Assembly (NCBI GenBank): GCA_963780715.1
Contig: CAWADK010000015.1
Coordinates: forward strand, 1-64,000
Source of the DNA: JALORV01 sp963780715
Lineage (GTDB): Bacteria; Pseudomonadota; Gammaproteobacteria; Burkholderiales; Burkholderiaceae_F
Direction: 5' to 3'
DNA length: 64,000 bases
Below the pieces are notes generated by a model that was not told the origin of the DNA, ran no database searches, and was given only the letters and a program-made list of their open reading frames with translations. This document shows positions 7,916 to 16,606 of this stretch, piece after piece. A program made the position numbers and the translations under genes. Position 1 is the first letter of the stretch. Each line of letters opens with the position of its first letter.

Positions 7916-9148
7916 TCAGGCGCTCGCGCGGATGAAACTCTTGATCTGGGGCGAGATCTCGTCGCGCCAGCGGCGTCCACTGAAGATGCCGTAGTGCCCG
8001 GCTCCCTTGGCGGTCAGGTGCTTCTTCTGGCCCTTGGGTATGCCCTTGCACAGGTCATGTGCCGCCTGCGTCTGCCCGCTGCCCGAGATGTCGTCCAGTT
8101 CGCCTTCGATGGTGAACAGCGCCACCGTCTTGATGTCTTCGGGCTTCACGAGTTCGCCGCGGACCTTCCATGTGCCGTTGGGCAGCCGGTGCTCCTGGAA
8201 CACGATCTTGATGGTGTCGAGGTAGTACTCGGCCGGCAGGTCGAGCACGGCGTTGTACTCGTCATAGAAGGCGCGGTGGCCTTCGACGTCATCGAGGTCG
8301 CCCTTGACGAGGTCGAGGTAGTAGTCCCAATGGGAATTGAGATGCCGGTCGGGGTTCATCGCGACGAATCCGGCGTGCTGCAGGAAGCCCGGGTAGACCT
8401 TGCGCAGATAGCCCGGGTAGGCCGACGGCACCTTGAAGATGACGTTGTTCTCGAACCACTCGAAGTTCTTGCGCTTGGCCAGCGCGTTGACCTGCGTGGG
8501 GCTCTTCCGAGAGTCGATCGGTCCACCCATCATCGTCATCGACTTCGGCAGCTTCGGATCATTGCGGCTCGCCATCAGTGAGACCGCCGCCAGCACCGGC
8601 ACCGTGGGCTGGCACACCGAGATCAGGTGCACGTCCGGCCCGAGGGCGCGGACGAACTCGATGACGTAGTCGACGTAGTCGTCGAGGTGAAACGGCCCGG
8701 CGGTAATCGGCACGAGACGGGCGTCGATCCAGTCGGTGATCCAGACGTCCTGGTCGGGCAGCAGGGCGCGTACCGTGTCGCGCAGCAAGGTCGAGTGGTG
8801 GCCCGAAAGCGGAGCGATGATCAGCACCTTCGGATCGGCCGGACGCTTGGACTTTGCGGGAAAGACACGCTTGAAGTGCAGCAGCCGGCAGAACGGCTTC
8901 TCGATCTGCACTTCCTCGACCACCGGCACGTCGGCATCGCCGATGCGGGTCGACTTCAGGCCGAACTCGGGCTTTTCATAGTGCTTGCCGACCCGGTGCA
9001 GCAGGTCGTAACCGGCGGAAAGCCGGCGCGAAAGCGGCGTATAGGAAAGCGGGCTGTAGGGGCTGGAAAAGAGTTCCGATGTGGCCTGGGCCCACACCGA
9101 CAGGGGATTCAGGAAACGGCGCTGCAACTCATGCAGGTGATATAGCAC
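7916..9148 (-). CDS. phaZ: Intracellular polyhydroxyalkanoate depolymerase
   Basis: This 410-residue cytoplasmic enzyme hydrolyses stored PHA granules to hydroxyacids. The N-terminus MLYHLHELQRRFLNPLSVWA and the block APLSGHHSTLLRDTVR match the intracellular PhaZ family. The nucleophile is probably Cys179 in SVCQPTVPVL, where classical lipases have Ser. The C-terminal GAGHYGIFSGRRWR supplies the active-site His. The length is typical. It stands alone on the minus strand between rnfB and the ferredoxin gene. A PHA granule region protein is encoded at about 21.6 kb, which supports a PHA cycle in this organism. Confidence 0.93.
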   Translation of the reverse strand: MLYHLHELQRRFLNPLSVWAQATSELFSSPYSPLSYTPLSRRLSAGYDLLHRVGKHYEKPEFGLKSTRIGDADVPVVEEVQIEKPFCRLLHFKRVFPAKSKRPADPKVLIIAPLSGHHSTLLRDTVRALLPDQDVWITDWIDARLVPITAGPFHLDDYVDYVIEFVRALGPDVHLISVCQPTVPVLAAVSLMASRNDPKLPKSMTMMGGPIDSRKSPTQVNALAKRKNFEWFENNVIFKVPSAYPGYLRKVYPGFLQHAGFVAMNPDRHLNSHWDYYLDLVKGDLDDVEGHRAFYDEYNAVLDLPAEYYLDTIKIVFQEHRLPNGTWKVRGELVKPEDIKTVALFTIEGELDDISGSGQTQAAHDLCKGIPKGQKKHLTAKGAGHYGIFSGRRWRDEISPQIKSFIRASA

Positions 9149-9214
9149 GCCACTCTCCGTTCAACGCACCGGTGTCCAACAGGCATTCCCTCCCAACGAG
9201 CGAGGGCATAGTAA

Positions 9215-9225
9215 ACCAAATTGGT
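9215..9225. promoter_or_regulatory. Possible operator upstream of phaZ (palindrome)
   Basis: The 11-base palindrome ACCAA-A-TTGGT lies about 70 bases upstream of the phaZ start in the 185-base gap before the ferredoxin gene. It is a candidate repressor site judged only from symmetry and position. Confidence 0.25.
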
Positions 9226-9333
9226 CAGGCCGCTTTCGCTGTCGGTCGTCGATCCGGATGACCGGGCAACGTACCGTCCGGCGGATCCGGCCGCCGGTTC
9301 GCGTGGGATGGCCGGCCGGGTGAGGCAACCGGG

Positions 9334-9657
9334 TCAGCGCTCCAGCAGGTGACGCTTGTCCCGAACGTCCTTCCACTCGTCGGCATCGGCGGGGTGGGGC
9401 TTCATGCGCGTGATCGACGGCCACTGCTTGGACAGATCGACATTCAGCTTGATGAAGTCGCGCTGGTCTTCGGGTACGTCTTCCTCGGCGTAGATCGCGT
9501 TCACCGGGCACTCCGGGATGCACACCGCGCAATCGATGCACTCGTCGGGGTCGATCGATAGGAAGTTCGGGCCTTCGCGAAAGCAGTCGACCGGACAGAC
9601 GTCGACGCAGTCGGTGTACTTGCACTTGATGCACGATTCGGTGACGACGTGCGTCAT
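9334..9657 (-). CDS. fdxA: 7Fe-8S ferredoxin FdxA
   Basis: This 107-residue soluble ferredoxin starts MTHVVTESCIKCKYTDC. The cysteines in CIKCKYTDCVDVCPVDC and CIDCAVCIPECPVNAIYAEED give one [3Fe-4S] and one [4Fe-4S] cluster, as in the FdxA family of proteobacteria. The C-terminal tail after PVNAIYAEEDVPEDQ is the usual 40-50 residue extension. It is a low-potential electron carrier in the cytoplasm. It is transcribed away from the ABC importer genes across a 134-base intergenic region. Confidence 0.94.
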   Translation of the reverse strand: MTHVVTESCIKCKYTDCVDVCPVDCFREGPNFLSIDPDECIDCAVCIPECPVNAIYAEEDVPEDQRDFIKLNVDLSKQWPSITRMKPHPADADEWKDVRDKRHLLER

Positions 9658-9791
9658 CGAGCAGCTCCTGTACGTTCGGCTCGGGCGCGAGTGGCCGGCA
9701 CGGGAATATTGGCGATCGCCAAAGCCGGTATTCTAGCCGACGGGCGCTGGCGTCCCGCTTCCATTTCCCTCTGCACGCAAGGGCGAGTTGC

Positions 9792-10997
9792 ATGACCACA
9801 CGACGCGAAGTGCTGTTGCTTCCGGCCGCTGCCTTGATGGCTCCCGCGGGTGCTCAGGCGGCGCCGCTGCGCATCGGCGAGATCAACAGCTACTCCACGA
9901 TTCCGCAGTTCACGATCCCGTACCGCATGGGCTGGCAACTGGCGGTGGAGGAGGTCAACGCGGCCGGTGGCTTGCTCGGCCGCAAGGTCGAGGTGATTTC
10001 GCGCGACGACGCCGGAAAGCCCGATGATGCGATCCGGCTGGCCACCGAACTGGTCTCCAACGAGAAGGTCGCGCTGCTGGCCGGCACGTTCCTGTCCAAC
10101 GTCGGGCTGGCGGTGGCGGAGTTTGCGTTGCGTAACAAGGTGCTGTTCGTCGCGGCCGAGCCGCTGACCGACGCCATGGTGTGGGAAAAGGGCAACCGCT
10201 ACACGTTCCGGCTGCGGCCCAGCACCTTCATGCAGTCGGCGATGCTGGTGGAGGAGGCGGCACGCCTGCCAGGCAAGCGCTGGGCGATCGTCGCTCCGAA
10301 CTACGAGTACGGGCAGTCAGCGGTGGCGAGCTTCAAGGCCCTGCTGAAGGCGCGGCGGCCCGACGTCGAGTTCGTGGCCGAGCAATGGCCGGCGCTGGGC
10401 AAGCTCGAAGCGGCCGGCACCGTGCAGGCGCTGATCGCGGCGCGTCCGGATGCGATCTTCAACGTCACCTTCGGGGCCGACCTTCCGCGCCTGGTGCGCG
10501 AGGGCAATCTGCGCGGGCTGTTCCCGCGGGTTCCGGTCGTCAGCCTGCTTTCGGGCGAGCCGGAGTACCTGGACGTCCTGAAGGACGAGACACCAAAGGG
10601 CTGGATCGTCACCGGTTATCCGTGGGACCAGATCGCCACCCCCGAGCATTCGAAGTTCTTCAATGCCTATTACAAGCGCTACAACGACACGCCGAGGCTG
10701 GGTTCCGTCGTCGGCTACGCGACCTTTACTGCGATCTTCGACGCGATCCGCAAGGCGAAGTCCACCGACACCGAGAAGCTGATCGCCGCGCTGCGCGGCT
10801 TGACGTTCAGCACGCCGTTCGGGCCAGCCACATTCCGCGCGCTCGATCATCAGTCGACGATGGGCGCCTACGTCGGCAGGCTCGACCAGCGTGCCGGCAA
10901 GGGCACGATGGTCGACTGGCGCTACGCCGACGGTCGCAACTACCTGCCCACCGATGCGGAAGTCAAGAGCCGCCGTCCCTCTGAGGCAATGAAGTAG
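9792..10997 (+). CDS. Branched-chain amino-acid-type ABC transporter, substrate-binding protein
   Basis: This 401-residue periplasmic binding protein has a signal peptide starting MTTRREVLLLPAAALMAPAG, with two consecutive arginines, so Tat export is possible. The mature protein begins near AAPLRIGEINSYSTI, typical of the LivJ/LivK-like periplasmic binding family (Peripla_BP_6). Segments such as GWQLAVEEVNAAGGLLGRKV and GKRWAIVAPNYEYGQSAV are diagnostic. It delivers an amino acid, amide or aromatic acid to the permease encoded downstream, and the substrate cannot be read from the sequence. It is the first gene of a four-gene operon. Confidence 0.92.
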   Translation: MTTRREVLLLPAAALMAPAGAQAAPLRIGEINSYSTIPQFTIPYRMGWQLAVEEVNAAGGLLGRKVEVISRDDAGKPDDAIRLATELVSNEKVALLAGTFLSNVGLAVAEFALRNKVLFVAAEPLTDAMVWEKGNRYTFRLRPSTFMQSAMLVEEAARLPGKRWAIVAPNYEYGQSAVASFKALLKARRPDVEFVAEQWPALGKLEAAGTVQALIAARPDAIFNVTFGADLPRLVREGNLRGLFPRVPVVSLLSGEPEYLDVLKDETPKGWIVTGYPWDQIATPEHSKFFNAYYKRYNDTPRLGSVVGYATFTAIFDAIRKAKSTDTEKLIAALRGLTFSTPFGPATFRALDHQSTMGAYVGRLDQRAGKGTMVDWRYADGRNYLPTDAEVKSRRPSEAMK

Positions 10998-11017
10998 GTT
11001 CTTCTGCCGGCGAGTTC

Positions 11018-12850
11018 GTGGACCTCATCCTCGGTCAGTTCCTCGCCGGGCTCTCCTTCGGATCGACGCTGTTTCTGGTCAGCGCCGGCCTGACGCTGAT
11101 CTTCGGCGTCACGCGGGTCGTCAACTTCGCGCATGGCGCGCTCTACATGCTGGGCGCCTACCTCGCATTCACGTTCACGACCGCGCTGCCCGCCACCCCG
11201 TTCGGTTTCTTTGGCGGGGTGCTGCTCGCGGCCCTGGTCGTCGGCGCCGCCGGAGTGGTTGTCGAGTTCATCGTGTTGCGCCGGATCTACGCGGCTCCGG
11301 AGATCTTCCAGTTGCTGGCGACGTTCGGCGTTGCGCTGATCATCCAGGACCTCGTGCTCGCGATCTGGGGACCGGAAGAGCAGTTTGCGCCGCGCGCCCC
11401 CGGCTTGAAGGGCGCGATCCAAATCGGGTCCGCGTTCGTTCCCGAGTACAACCTTCTGATGACCCTGGTCGGGCCGCTGATGTTCGGCGTGCTGTGGTGG
11501 CTGTTCCATCGCACGCGCTGGGGCACGATTGTTCGTGCCGCCACCCAGGACCGCGAGATGGCGAGCGCGCTCGGCGTCAACGAGCGGTTGCTGTTCACCG
11601 CGGTGTTTGCGCTGGGTGCCGCGCTTGCGGGCCTGGCGGGCGCCCTGCAGATCCCGCGCGAGACCGTCAACCTGCAGATGGACCTGACCATTTTGGTCGA
11701 GGCGTTCGTGGTCGTCGTGGTCGGGGGTCTCGGTTCGATCGCGGGTGCGTTCTGGGCTTCGCTTGTCATCGGCGTGCTGCACGCATTCGGCATCTGGCTG
11801 CTGCCCCAGTCCACGCTGGTGCTGGTGTTCGTCGTCATGGCCGCGGTGCTCATCGTGCGCCCGTACGGACTGCTCGGACGGCCCGAGCTCGCGACACACG
11901 GCGCCAGCGTCATGACGCACCCGCCGTTTCACGCGGAGTCGGGCCGCGTGCGGATCCTGGCCGGGGTACTGGTTGCTGCGTTCGCCGTGCTGCCGTTGTG
12001 GCTGGGCGACTATGCGCTGGTGATCGCCACCGAGATGGCCATCCTGGCTCTCTTCGCGGCGAGCCTGCAGTTCTTCATGGGCCACGGCGGCCTGGTGTCC
12101 TTTGGCCATGCCGCCTACTTCGGCCTCGGCGCGTACGCGGCCGCGTTGCTCGTCCAGTCGATCGGAGCACCGTTTGCGCTGGCGCTGAGCGCGGCGCCCC
12201 TGGTGGCGGGGCTGGCGGCTCTGGTCGCCAGCTTCTTCGTGCTGCGTGCGCAGGGCGTCTATGCATCGATGCTGACGCTTGCCTTCGCGCAGATCCTGTG
12301 GTCGATCGCGGTGCAATGGGTCGACGTCACCGGAGGTGACAACGGCATCCTGGGGGTGTGGCCGCCCAGTGCCTCACGGCTCACCTATTACCTGCTGACG
12401 CTCGGCATCGTCGTGGCGTCGCTGCTCGCCCTGCGCCGCGCGGCGCTCGCGCCGTTCGGTTATGCGCTGCGGGCGTCGCGTGATGCTCCTGAGCGCGCGG
12501 AAGCGCTCGGCATCGACGTGCGACGGGTGCGCTGGGCGGCGTTCGTCACCGGTGCCGCGTTCGCCGGACTGGCAGGAGGGCTCCAGGCGTTCCAGAAGGG
12601 TGCCGTGTTTCCGAACGCGCTTTCGATCCCGATCTCGGTCGACGGTCTGGTGATGGTGCTGCTGGGCGGATTGCAGACGCTGACCGGTCCGATCGTCGGT
12701 GCAGTTTTCTACCACGGACTGGCGACCGAACTCATTCGACATGCCGAGTACTGGCGCGCGCTGCTTGGCCTCGTCATCGTCGTGCTCGTCATCGCCTTTC
12801 CGCAGGGCATCGTCGGATTCGCGCGGGAACGGGCGGCGCGATCGCGATGA
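11018..12850 (+). CDS. Fused LivH-LivM permease of branched-chain amino-acid-type ABC transporter
   Basis: This 610-residue inner-membrane protein has two permease domains in one chain. Residues 1 to about 290 are LivH-like (GLTLIFGVTRVVNFAHGALYM; late GGLGSIAGAFWASLVIG). After a linker near ATHGASVMTHPPFHAE, residues 310-610 are LivM-like (GHGGLVSFGHAAYFGLGAYA; FVTGAAFAGLAGGLQAFQKG). In most bacteria these are separate genes. The GTG start at 11018 follows the binding-protein stop by 20 bases. The stop overlaps the next ATG (ATGA), so it is coupled to the ATPase gene. Confidence 0.92.
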   Translation: MDLILGQFLAGLSFGSTLFLVSAGLTLIFGVTRVVNFAHGALYMLGAYLAFTFTTALPATPFGFFGGVLLAALVVGAAGVVVEFIVLRRIYAAPEIFQLLATFGVALIIQDLVLAIWGPEEQFAPRAPGLKGAIQIGSAFVPEYNLLMTLVGPLMFGVLWWLFHRTRWGTIVRAATQDREMASALGVNERLLFTAVFALGAALAGLAGALQIPRETVNLQMDLTILVEAFVVVVVGGLGSIAGAFWASLVIGVLHAFGIWLLPQSTLVLVFVVMAAVLIVRPYGLLGRPELATHGASVMTHPPFHAESGRVRILAGVLVAAFAVLPLWLGDYALVIATEMAILALFAASLQFFMGHGGLVSFGHAAYFGLGAYAAALLVQSIGAPFALALSAAPLVAGLAALVASFFVLRAQGVYASMLTLAFAQILWSIAVQWVDVTGGDNGILGVWPPSASRLTYYLLTLGIVVASLLALRRAALAPFGYALRASRDAPERAEALGIDVRRVRWAAFVTGAAFAGLAGGLQAFQKGAVFPNALSIPISVDGLVMVLLGGLQTLTGPIVGAVFYHGLATELIRHAEYWRALLGLVIVVLVIAFPQGIVGFARERAARSR

Positions 12851-13590
12851 CTGCGCTGCGCCTGAGTGGAGTGTCGCGCTCCTTCGGCGGCGTGCGGGCC
12901 GTGAGCGATGTTAGCTTCGCACTCGAATCCGGAACGGTGACAGCGCTCATCGGACCCAACGGTGCCGGCAAGTCGACGCTGTTCAATCTGATCGATGGGC
13001 AGCTCGCGCCCGACGCGGGCAGCATCGAGTTCGAAGGGCGATCGCTGGTCGGCATGCCGATCGCGGCCCGGACGCGTGCAGGCATCGGCCGGACGTTCCA
13101 GGTGGCGCGAACGTTCGCCTCGATGACGGTGCGGCAAAACGCGCAGCTCGCGCTGACCGCCGCGGCGGGGCATGCTTTTTCGGTGGGAGCGCCGTTGGCA
13201 GGGCGCGCGACGGAGGCAGCCGATCGCCTGCTGCAGCAGGTCGGTCTTGGCGATCGTGGGGACGCACCGGCTGCGGCGCTGGCCTACGGTGACCTGAAGC
13301 GCCTCGAGTTTGCGCTCGCCCTGGCGGCCGGTCCGCGCCTGCTGCTGATGGACGAGCCGACCGCGGGTATGGCGCCCGGCGAGCGCACCGCATTGATGGC
13401 GCTGGTCGTCGCGCAGGTGCGCGAGCGCCGCATGACGGTGCTTTTCACCGAGCACAGCATGGACGTCGTTTTCGGCTTCGCCGAGCGCGTGCTGGTGCTG
13501 TCACGCGGCCGGCTGATCGCCGACGGTGACGCAGCGCAGGTGCGTGCCAACCGTGAAGTGCAGGCGATCTACCTCGGGAGCGAGGCGTGA
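12847..13590 (+). CDS. livG: ABC transporter ATP-binding protein, LivG-like
   Basis: This 247-residue cytoplasmic ATPase belongs to the importer encoded just upstream. Walker A is GPNGAGKS, the signature segment is the degenerate YGDLKRLEFALAL in place of LSGGQ, and Walker B is LLLMDEPTAGM, with an H-loop in TVLFTEHSMDVVF. LivG-like ATPases usually have the longer insertion after Walker A seen here (RTRAGIGRTFQVARTF). It overlaps the fused permease by four bases. Confidence 0.92.
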   Translation: MTALRLSGVSRSFGGVRAVSDVSFALESGTVTALIGPNGAGKSTLFNLIDGQLAPDAGSIEFEGRSLVGMPIAARTRAGIGRTFQVARTFASMTVRQNAQLALTAAAGHAFSVGAPLAGRATEAADRLLQQVGLGDRGDAPAAALAYGDLKRLEFALALAAGPRLLLMDEPTAGMAPGERTALMALVVAQVRERRMTVLFTEHSMDVVFGFAERVLVLSRGRLIADGDAAQVRANREVQAIYLGSEA

Positions 13591-13645
13591 CGGCGGGCGT
13601 CTTGAGTATTGATGCCGGCACGATGAGCGGCGCGCAGGTGTGCCC

Positions 13646-14350
13646 ATGAGCCTGCTCGCGCTGCGGTCGGTGGATGCCTGGTACGGCGCCGCCCAGGTCG
13701 TCTACGGCGTCACGTTCGACGTGGACGCGGGCGAGGTCGTGGCGCTGGTGGGCCGCAACGGCGCCGGGAAGACTTCGCTGTTGCGCGCGACGATGGGATT
13801 GATGCCGCGTGCCGCAGGCGAAATCGAGCTGGCAGGCGAGGCGGTCGGGCGGCTGCCGCCGTACCAGCGCGCGCGGCGCGGGCTCGGCTACGTGCCGGAG
13901 GACCGTCGCATCTTCACGGACCTGACGGTGCGCGAGAACCTGCTGATCGCGGCACGACCGCAGGCCGGAGGGTTCGGCGAGCGCGAGCTGCTCGAGATCT
14001 TCCCGAACCTCGCCGAAATGCTGGACCGACCCGCGAGCCAGATGAGCGGGGGGGAGCAGCAGATGCTGGCCGTCGCGCGCACGCTGGCCGCCAATCCGCG
14101 CGTCGTGCTGCTCGACGAGCCTTCCGAGGGCATCGCGCCGCTGGTGATCGCGCGCATGAAGGAGGCCGTGCAGGCGATGCGGAAGCGGGGTGTCGCGATC
14201 CTGCTTTCGGAGCAGAACCTGGCGTTCGTCGCGCGGCTCGCTGACCGCGCAGTGCTGATCGAGCAGGGGCACATTGTCGGTACCGCGACCCGCGATGAGA
14301 TCGAGGAGCCGAGCGCGGCGATACGGCGCGTGCTCGGCATCGAGCGATAG
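13646..14350 (+). CDS. livF: ABC transporter ATP-binding protein, LivF-like
   Basis: This is the second ATPase of the importer, about 234 residues. Walker A is GRNGAGKT, the signature is MSGGEQQMLAVARTLA, and Walker B is VVLLDEPSEGI, followed by ILLSEQNLAFV. The element LGYVPEDRRIFTDLTVREN is typical of LivF. It is 55 bases downstream of livG. I chose the ATG at 13646; a GTG two codons earlier is possible. It completes a full importer: binding protein, fused permease and two ATPases. Confidence 0.92.
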   Translation: MSLLALRSVDAWYGAAQVVYGVTFDVDAGEVVALVGRNGAGKTSLLRATMGLMPRAAGEIELAGEAVGRLPPYQRARRGLGYVPEDRRIFTDLTVRENLLIAARPQAGGFGERELLEIFPNLAEMLDRPASQMSGGEQQMLAVARTLAANPRVVLLDEPSEGIAPLVIARMKEAVQAMRKRGVAILLSEQNLAFVARLADRAVLIEQGHIVGTATRDEIEEPSAAIRRVLGIER

Positions 14351-14371
14351 CCGGCGGGCGCGGGCCGACCC

Positions 14372-14377
14372 TACAAT
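14372..14377 (+). promoter_or_regulatory. -10 element of a probable leaderless pncB promoter
   Basis: TACAAT ends only six bases before the pncB ATG at 14384. A start site at normal distance from this hexamer falls at or next to the A of the ATG, and no ribosome binding site precedes the gene. No clear -35 box was found. Confidence 0.5.
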
Positions 14378-14383
14378 CGACGC

Positions 14384-15583
14384 ATGATCATCCAGTCGCT
14401 GCTCGACACCGACCTCTACAAGTTCACGATGATGCAGGTCGTCCTGCATCACTTCCCCGGTGCGCATGTCGAGTACCGCTTCAACTGCCGCACCCGTGGC
14501 GTGGACCTCGCGCCATACGTGGACGAGATCCGCGAGGAGATCGCCTACCTGTGCCTGCTCCGGTTCCGCGAGTCCGAACTCGAGTACCTGCGTGGCATGC
14601 GCTTCATCAAGAGCGACTTCGTGGACTTCCTGGGGCTGTTCCAGCTGCACATGAAGTCGATCCGGGTCGAGCGCAGCGCGGACACCAGCGGGGGCATCAG
14701 CATCGTGATCAAGGGCCCGTGGCTGCACACGATCCTGTTCGAGATCCCGGTGCTGGCCATCGTCAACGAGGTGTACTTCCGCAACACGCAGCCCAAAGCC
14801 GACTTCGCCGAGGGCCGGCGCCGCCTGCGGGCCAAGGTCGCTCTGGTGCGCGACAACCCGGCGCTCGCCGGCTGCCGCATCGCCGACTACGGCACGCGCA
14901 GGCGCTTCTCGCGCCTGTGGCACGACGAAGTGCTGATGACGCTGAAGAAGGAGCTCGGCGAGAACCTCGCCGGGACCAGCAACGTCATGTATGCGGCCAA
15001 GCACGGCCTGACACCGCTGGGCACGATGGCGCACGAGTACCTCCAGGCCTGCCAGGCGCTGGGACCGCGGCTGCGGGACTCGCAGACCTTTGGCTTCGAG
15101 ATGTGGGCACGCGAATATCGCGGCGACCTCGGGATCGCGTTGTCGGACGTCTACGGCATGGATGCGTTCCTGCGCGACTTCGACATGTACTTCTGCAAGC
15201 TGTTCGATGGCGCACGCCACGACTCGGGTGATCCGATCCTCTGGGGCGAACGGCTGCTCGAGCATTACGAGCGAAACCGTGTCGACCCGCGCACCAAGAC
15301 GCTGGTCTTCTCCGATTCGCTCGACTTTCCGCGCGTCATCGAGCTTTACACGCGCTTCAAGGACCGCGCGCGCATCGCGTTCGGCGTCGGGACCAACCTC
15401 ACCAACGATCTCGGTTACACGCCGCTGCAGATCGTCATCAAGATGGTTCGCTGCAATGGCCAGCCGGTGGCCAAGCTGTCGGACTCGCCGGAGAAGAACA
15501 TGTGTGACGATCCGGCCTACCTCGCCTACTTGCGGCAGGTGTTCGAGATCAAGCCGCCGGCGCCGCAACCGGCAGCCGGCTAA
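14384..15583 (+). CDS. pncB: Nicotinate phosphoribosyltransferase
   Basis: This 399-residue enzyme joins nicotinate to PRPP, with ATP, to make nicotinate mononucleotide in the NAD salvage pathway. The N-terminus IIQSLLDTDLYKFTMMQVVL is the family hallmark. Further signatures are EYRFNCRTRG, the phosphoribosyl region FGVGTNLTND, and IADYGTRRRFSRLWHDE. The length is normal for PncB. It lies 33 bases after livF, but a -10 element directly in front of the ATG suggests its own promoter. It is followed closely by the D-cysteine desulfhydrase-like gene. Confidence 0.95.
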   Translation: MIIQSLLDTDLYKFTMMQVVLHHFPGAHVEYRFNCRTRGVDLAPYVDEIREEIAYLCLLRFRESELEYLRGMRFIKSDFVDFLGLFQLHMKSIRVERSADTSGGISIVIKGPWLHTILFEIPVLAIVNEVYFRNTQPKADFAEGRRRLRAKVALVRDNPALAGCRIADYGTRRRFSRLWHDEVLMTLKKELGENLAGTSNVMYAAKHGLTPLGTMAHEYLQACQALGPRLRDSQTFGFEMWAREYRGDLGIALSDVYGMDAFLRDFDMYFCKLFDGARHDSGDPILWGERLLEHYERNRVDPRTKTLVFSDSLDFPRVIELYTRFKDRARIAFGVGTNLTNDLGYTPLQIVIKMVRCNGQPVAKLSDSPEKNMCDDPAYLAYLRQVFEIKPPAPQPAAG

Positions 15584-15592
15584 GGGAGCACG

Positions 15593-16606
15593 ATGAAACT
15601 GGCACGCTTTCCGCGCGTCCGTCTGACGAACGCGCCGACGCCGCTGGAGCCGATGCCCAACCTGACCCGAGCCCTCGGCGGGCCGCGGCTGTGGATCAAG
15701 CGCGACGACTGCACGGGGCTGGCGACCGGCGGCAACAAGACGCGCAAGCTGGAATACCTGATGGGCGAGGCGCTGGCGCAGAAGGCCGACGTCGTCATCA
15801 CGCAAGGCGCGACGCAGTCGAATCACGCACGTCAGACCGCTGCCGCGGCCGCGAAACTCGGACTGGCCTGTGAAATCCTGCTCGAGGATCGCACCGGCTC
15901 GACGCAGCCAGACTATCGACTTTCGGGCAACGTACTGCTCGATCGGTTGCTCGGCGGTGCGCTTCACCACGTGCCTGGCGGCACCGACATGGACGCCGCG
16001 ATGGCCCGCCACGCCGACGAGCTGCGTGCGCTCGGCAAGCGTCCGTATGTGATTCCGGGTGGCGGTTCGAATCCGGTGGGTGCACTCGGTTATGTCACTT
16101 CGGCACTCGAACTCGTCGACCAGGCCAACGGCTGCGGTCTCGACATCGACCTATTGGTGACCGCCACGGGGAGCACCGGCACGCAGGCCGGGCTGCTGGC
16201 GGGGCTCGAAGGGTGCCGCAGCGGCATCCCGGTGCTGGGCATCTGCGTGCGCGCGCCGAAGCCGGTGCAGGAGGAGAAAGTGTTTGCGCTCGCCGAACGC
16301 GCGGCGGACCTGCTCGGCGTGCCGGGTGCGGTGGCTCGTGAGCGCGTCCTGGCCAATTCGGACTACGTGGGAGGCGGCTACGGCGTGCCCACCGAGGGCA
16401 TGTTCGAAGCGCTCGAACTGGTCGCGCGCACCGAAGGCATCCTGCTCGATCCGGTCTACTCGGGCAAAGCGATGGCCGGCCTGATCGACCTGATCCGCAA
16501 GGGCCAGTTCGCACGGACGCAGAACATCGTGTTCCTGCATACGGGCGGTGCCGTGGGCCTGTTCGGCTACGTGCACGCCTTCGCGCCGCGGCTCGGGCTC
16601 GCCTGA
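15593..16606 (+). CDS. PLP-dependent D-cysteine desulfhydrase family enzyme
   Basis: This 337-residue enzyme of the ACC deaminase/D-cysteine desulfhydrase family is expected to release a small product plus pyruvate and ammonia from an amino acid such as D-cysteine. The PLP lysine lies in TGGNKTRKLEYLMGEA. TQGATQSNHARQTAAAAAKLG and VIPGGGSNPVGALGYV are family blocks. L-cysteate sulfo-lyase is a close relative and cannot be excluded. It follows pncB by nine bases and overlaps the racemase gene start (TGATG). An Asp/Glu-type racemase and an aminotransferase next door suggest amino acid, perhaps D-amino acid, turnover. Confidence 0.85.
   Translation: MKLARFPRVRLTNAPTPLEPMPNLTRALGGPRLWIKRDDCTGLATGGNKTRKLEYLMGEALAQKADVVITQGATQSNHARQTAAAAAKLGLACEILLEDRTGSTQPDYRLSGNVLLDRLLGGALHHVPGGTDMDAAMARHADELRALGKRPYVIPGGGSNPVGALGYVTSALELVDQANGCGLDIDLLVTATGSTGTQAGLLAGLEGCRSGIPVLGICVRAPKPVQEEKVFALAERAADLLGVPGAVARERVLANSDYVGGGYGVPTEGMFEALELVARTEGILLDPVYSGKAMAGLIDLIRKGQFARTQNIVFLHTGGAVGLFGYVHAFAPRLGLA

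Noticed and set aside
13445..16012. Minus-strand open frame of 855 codons opposite livF-pncB
   Set aside because: It runs across several well-supported plus-strand genes and has no recognisable domain.
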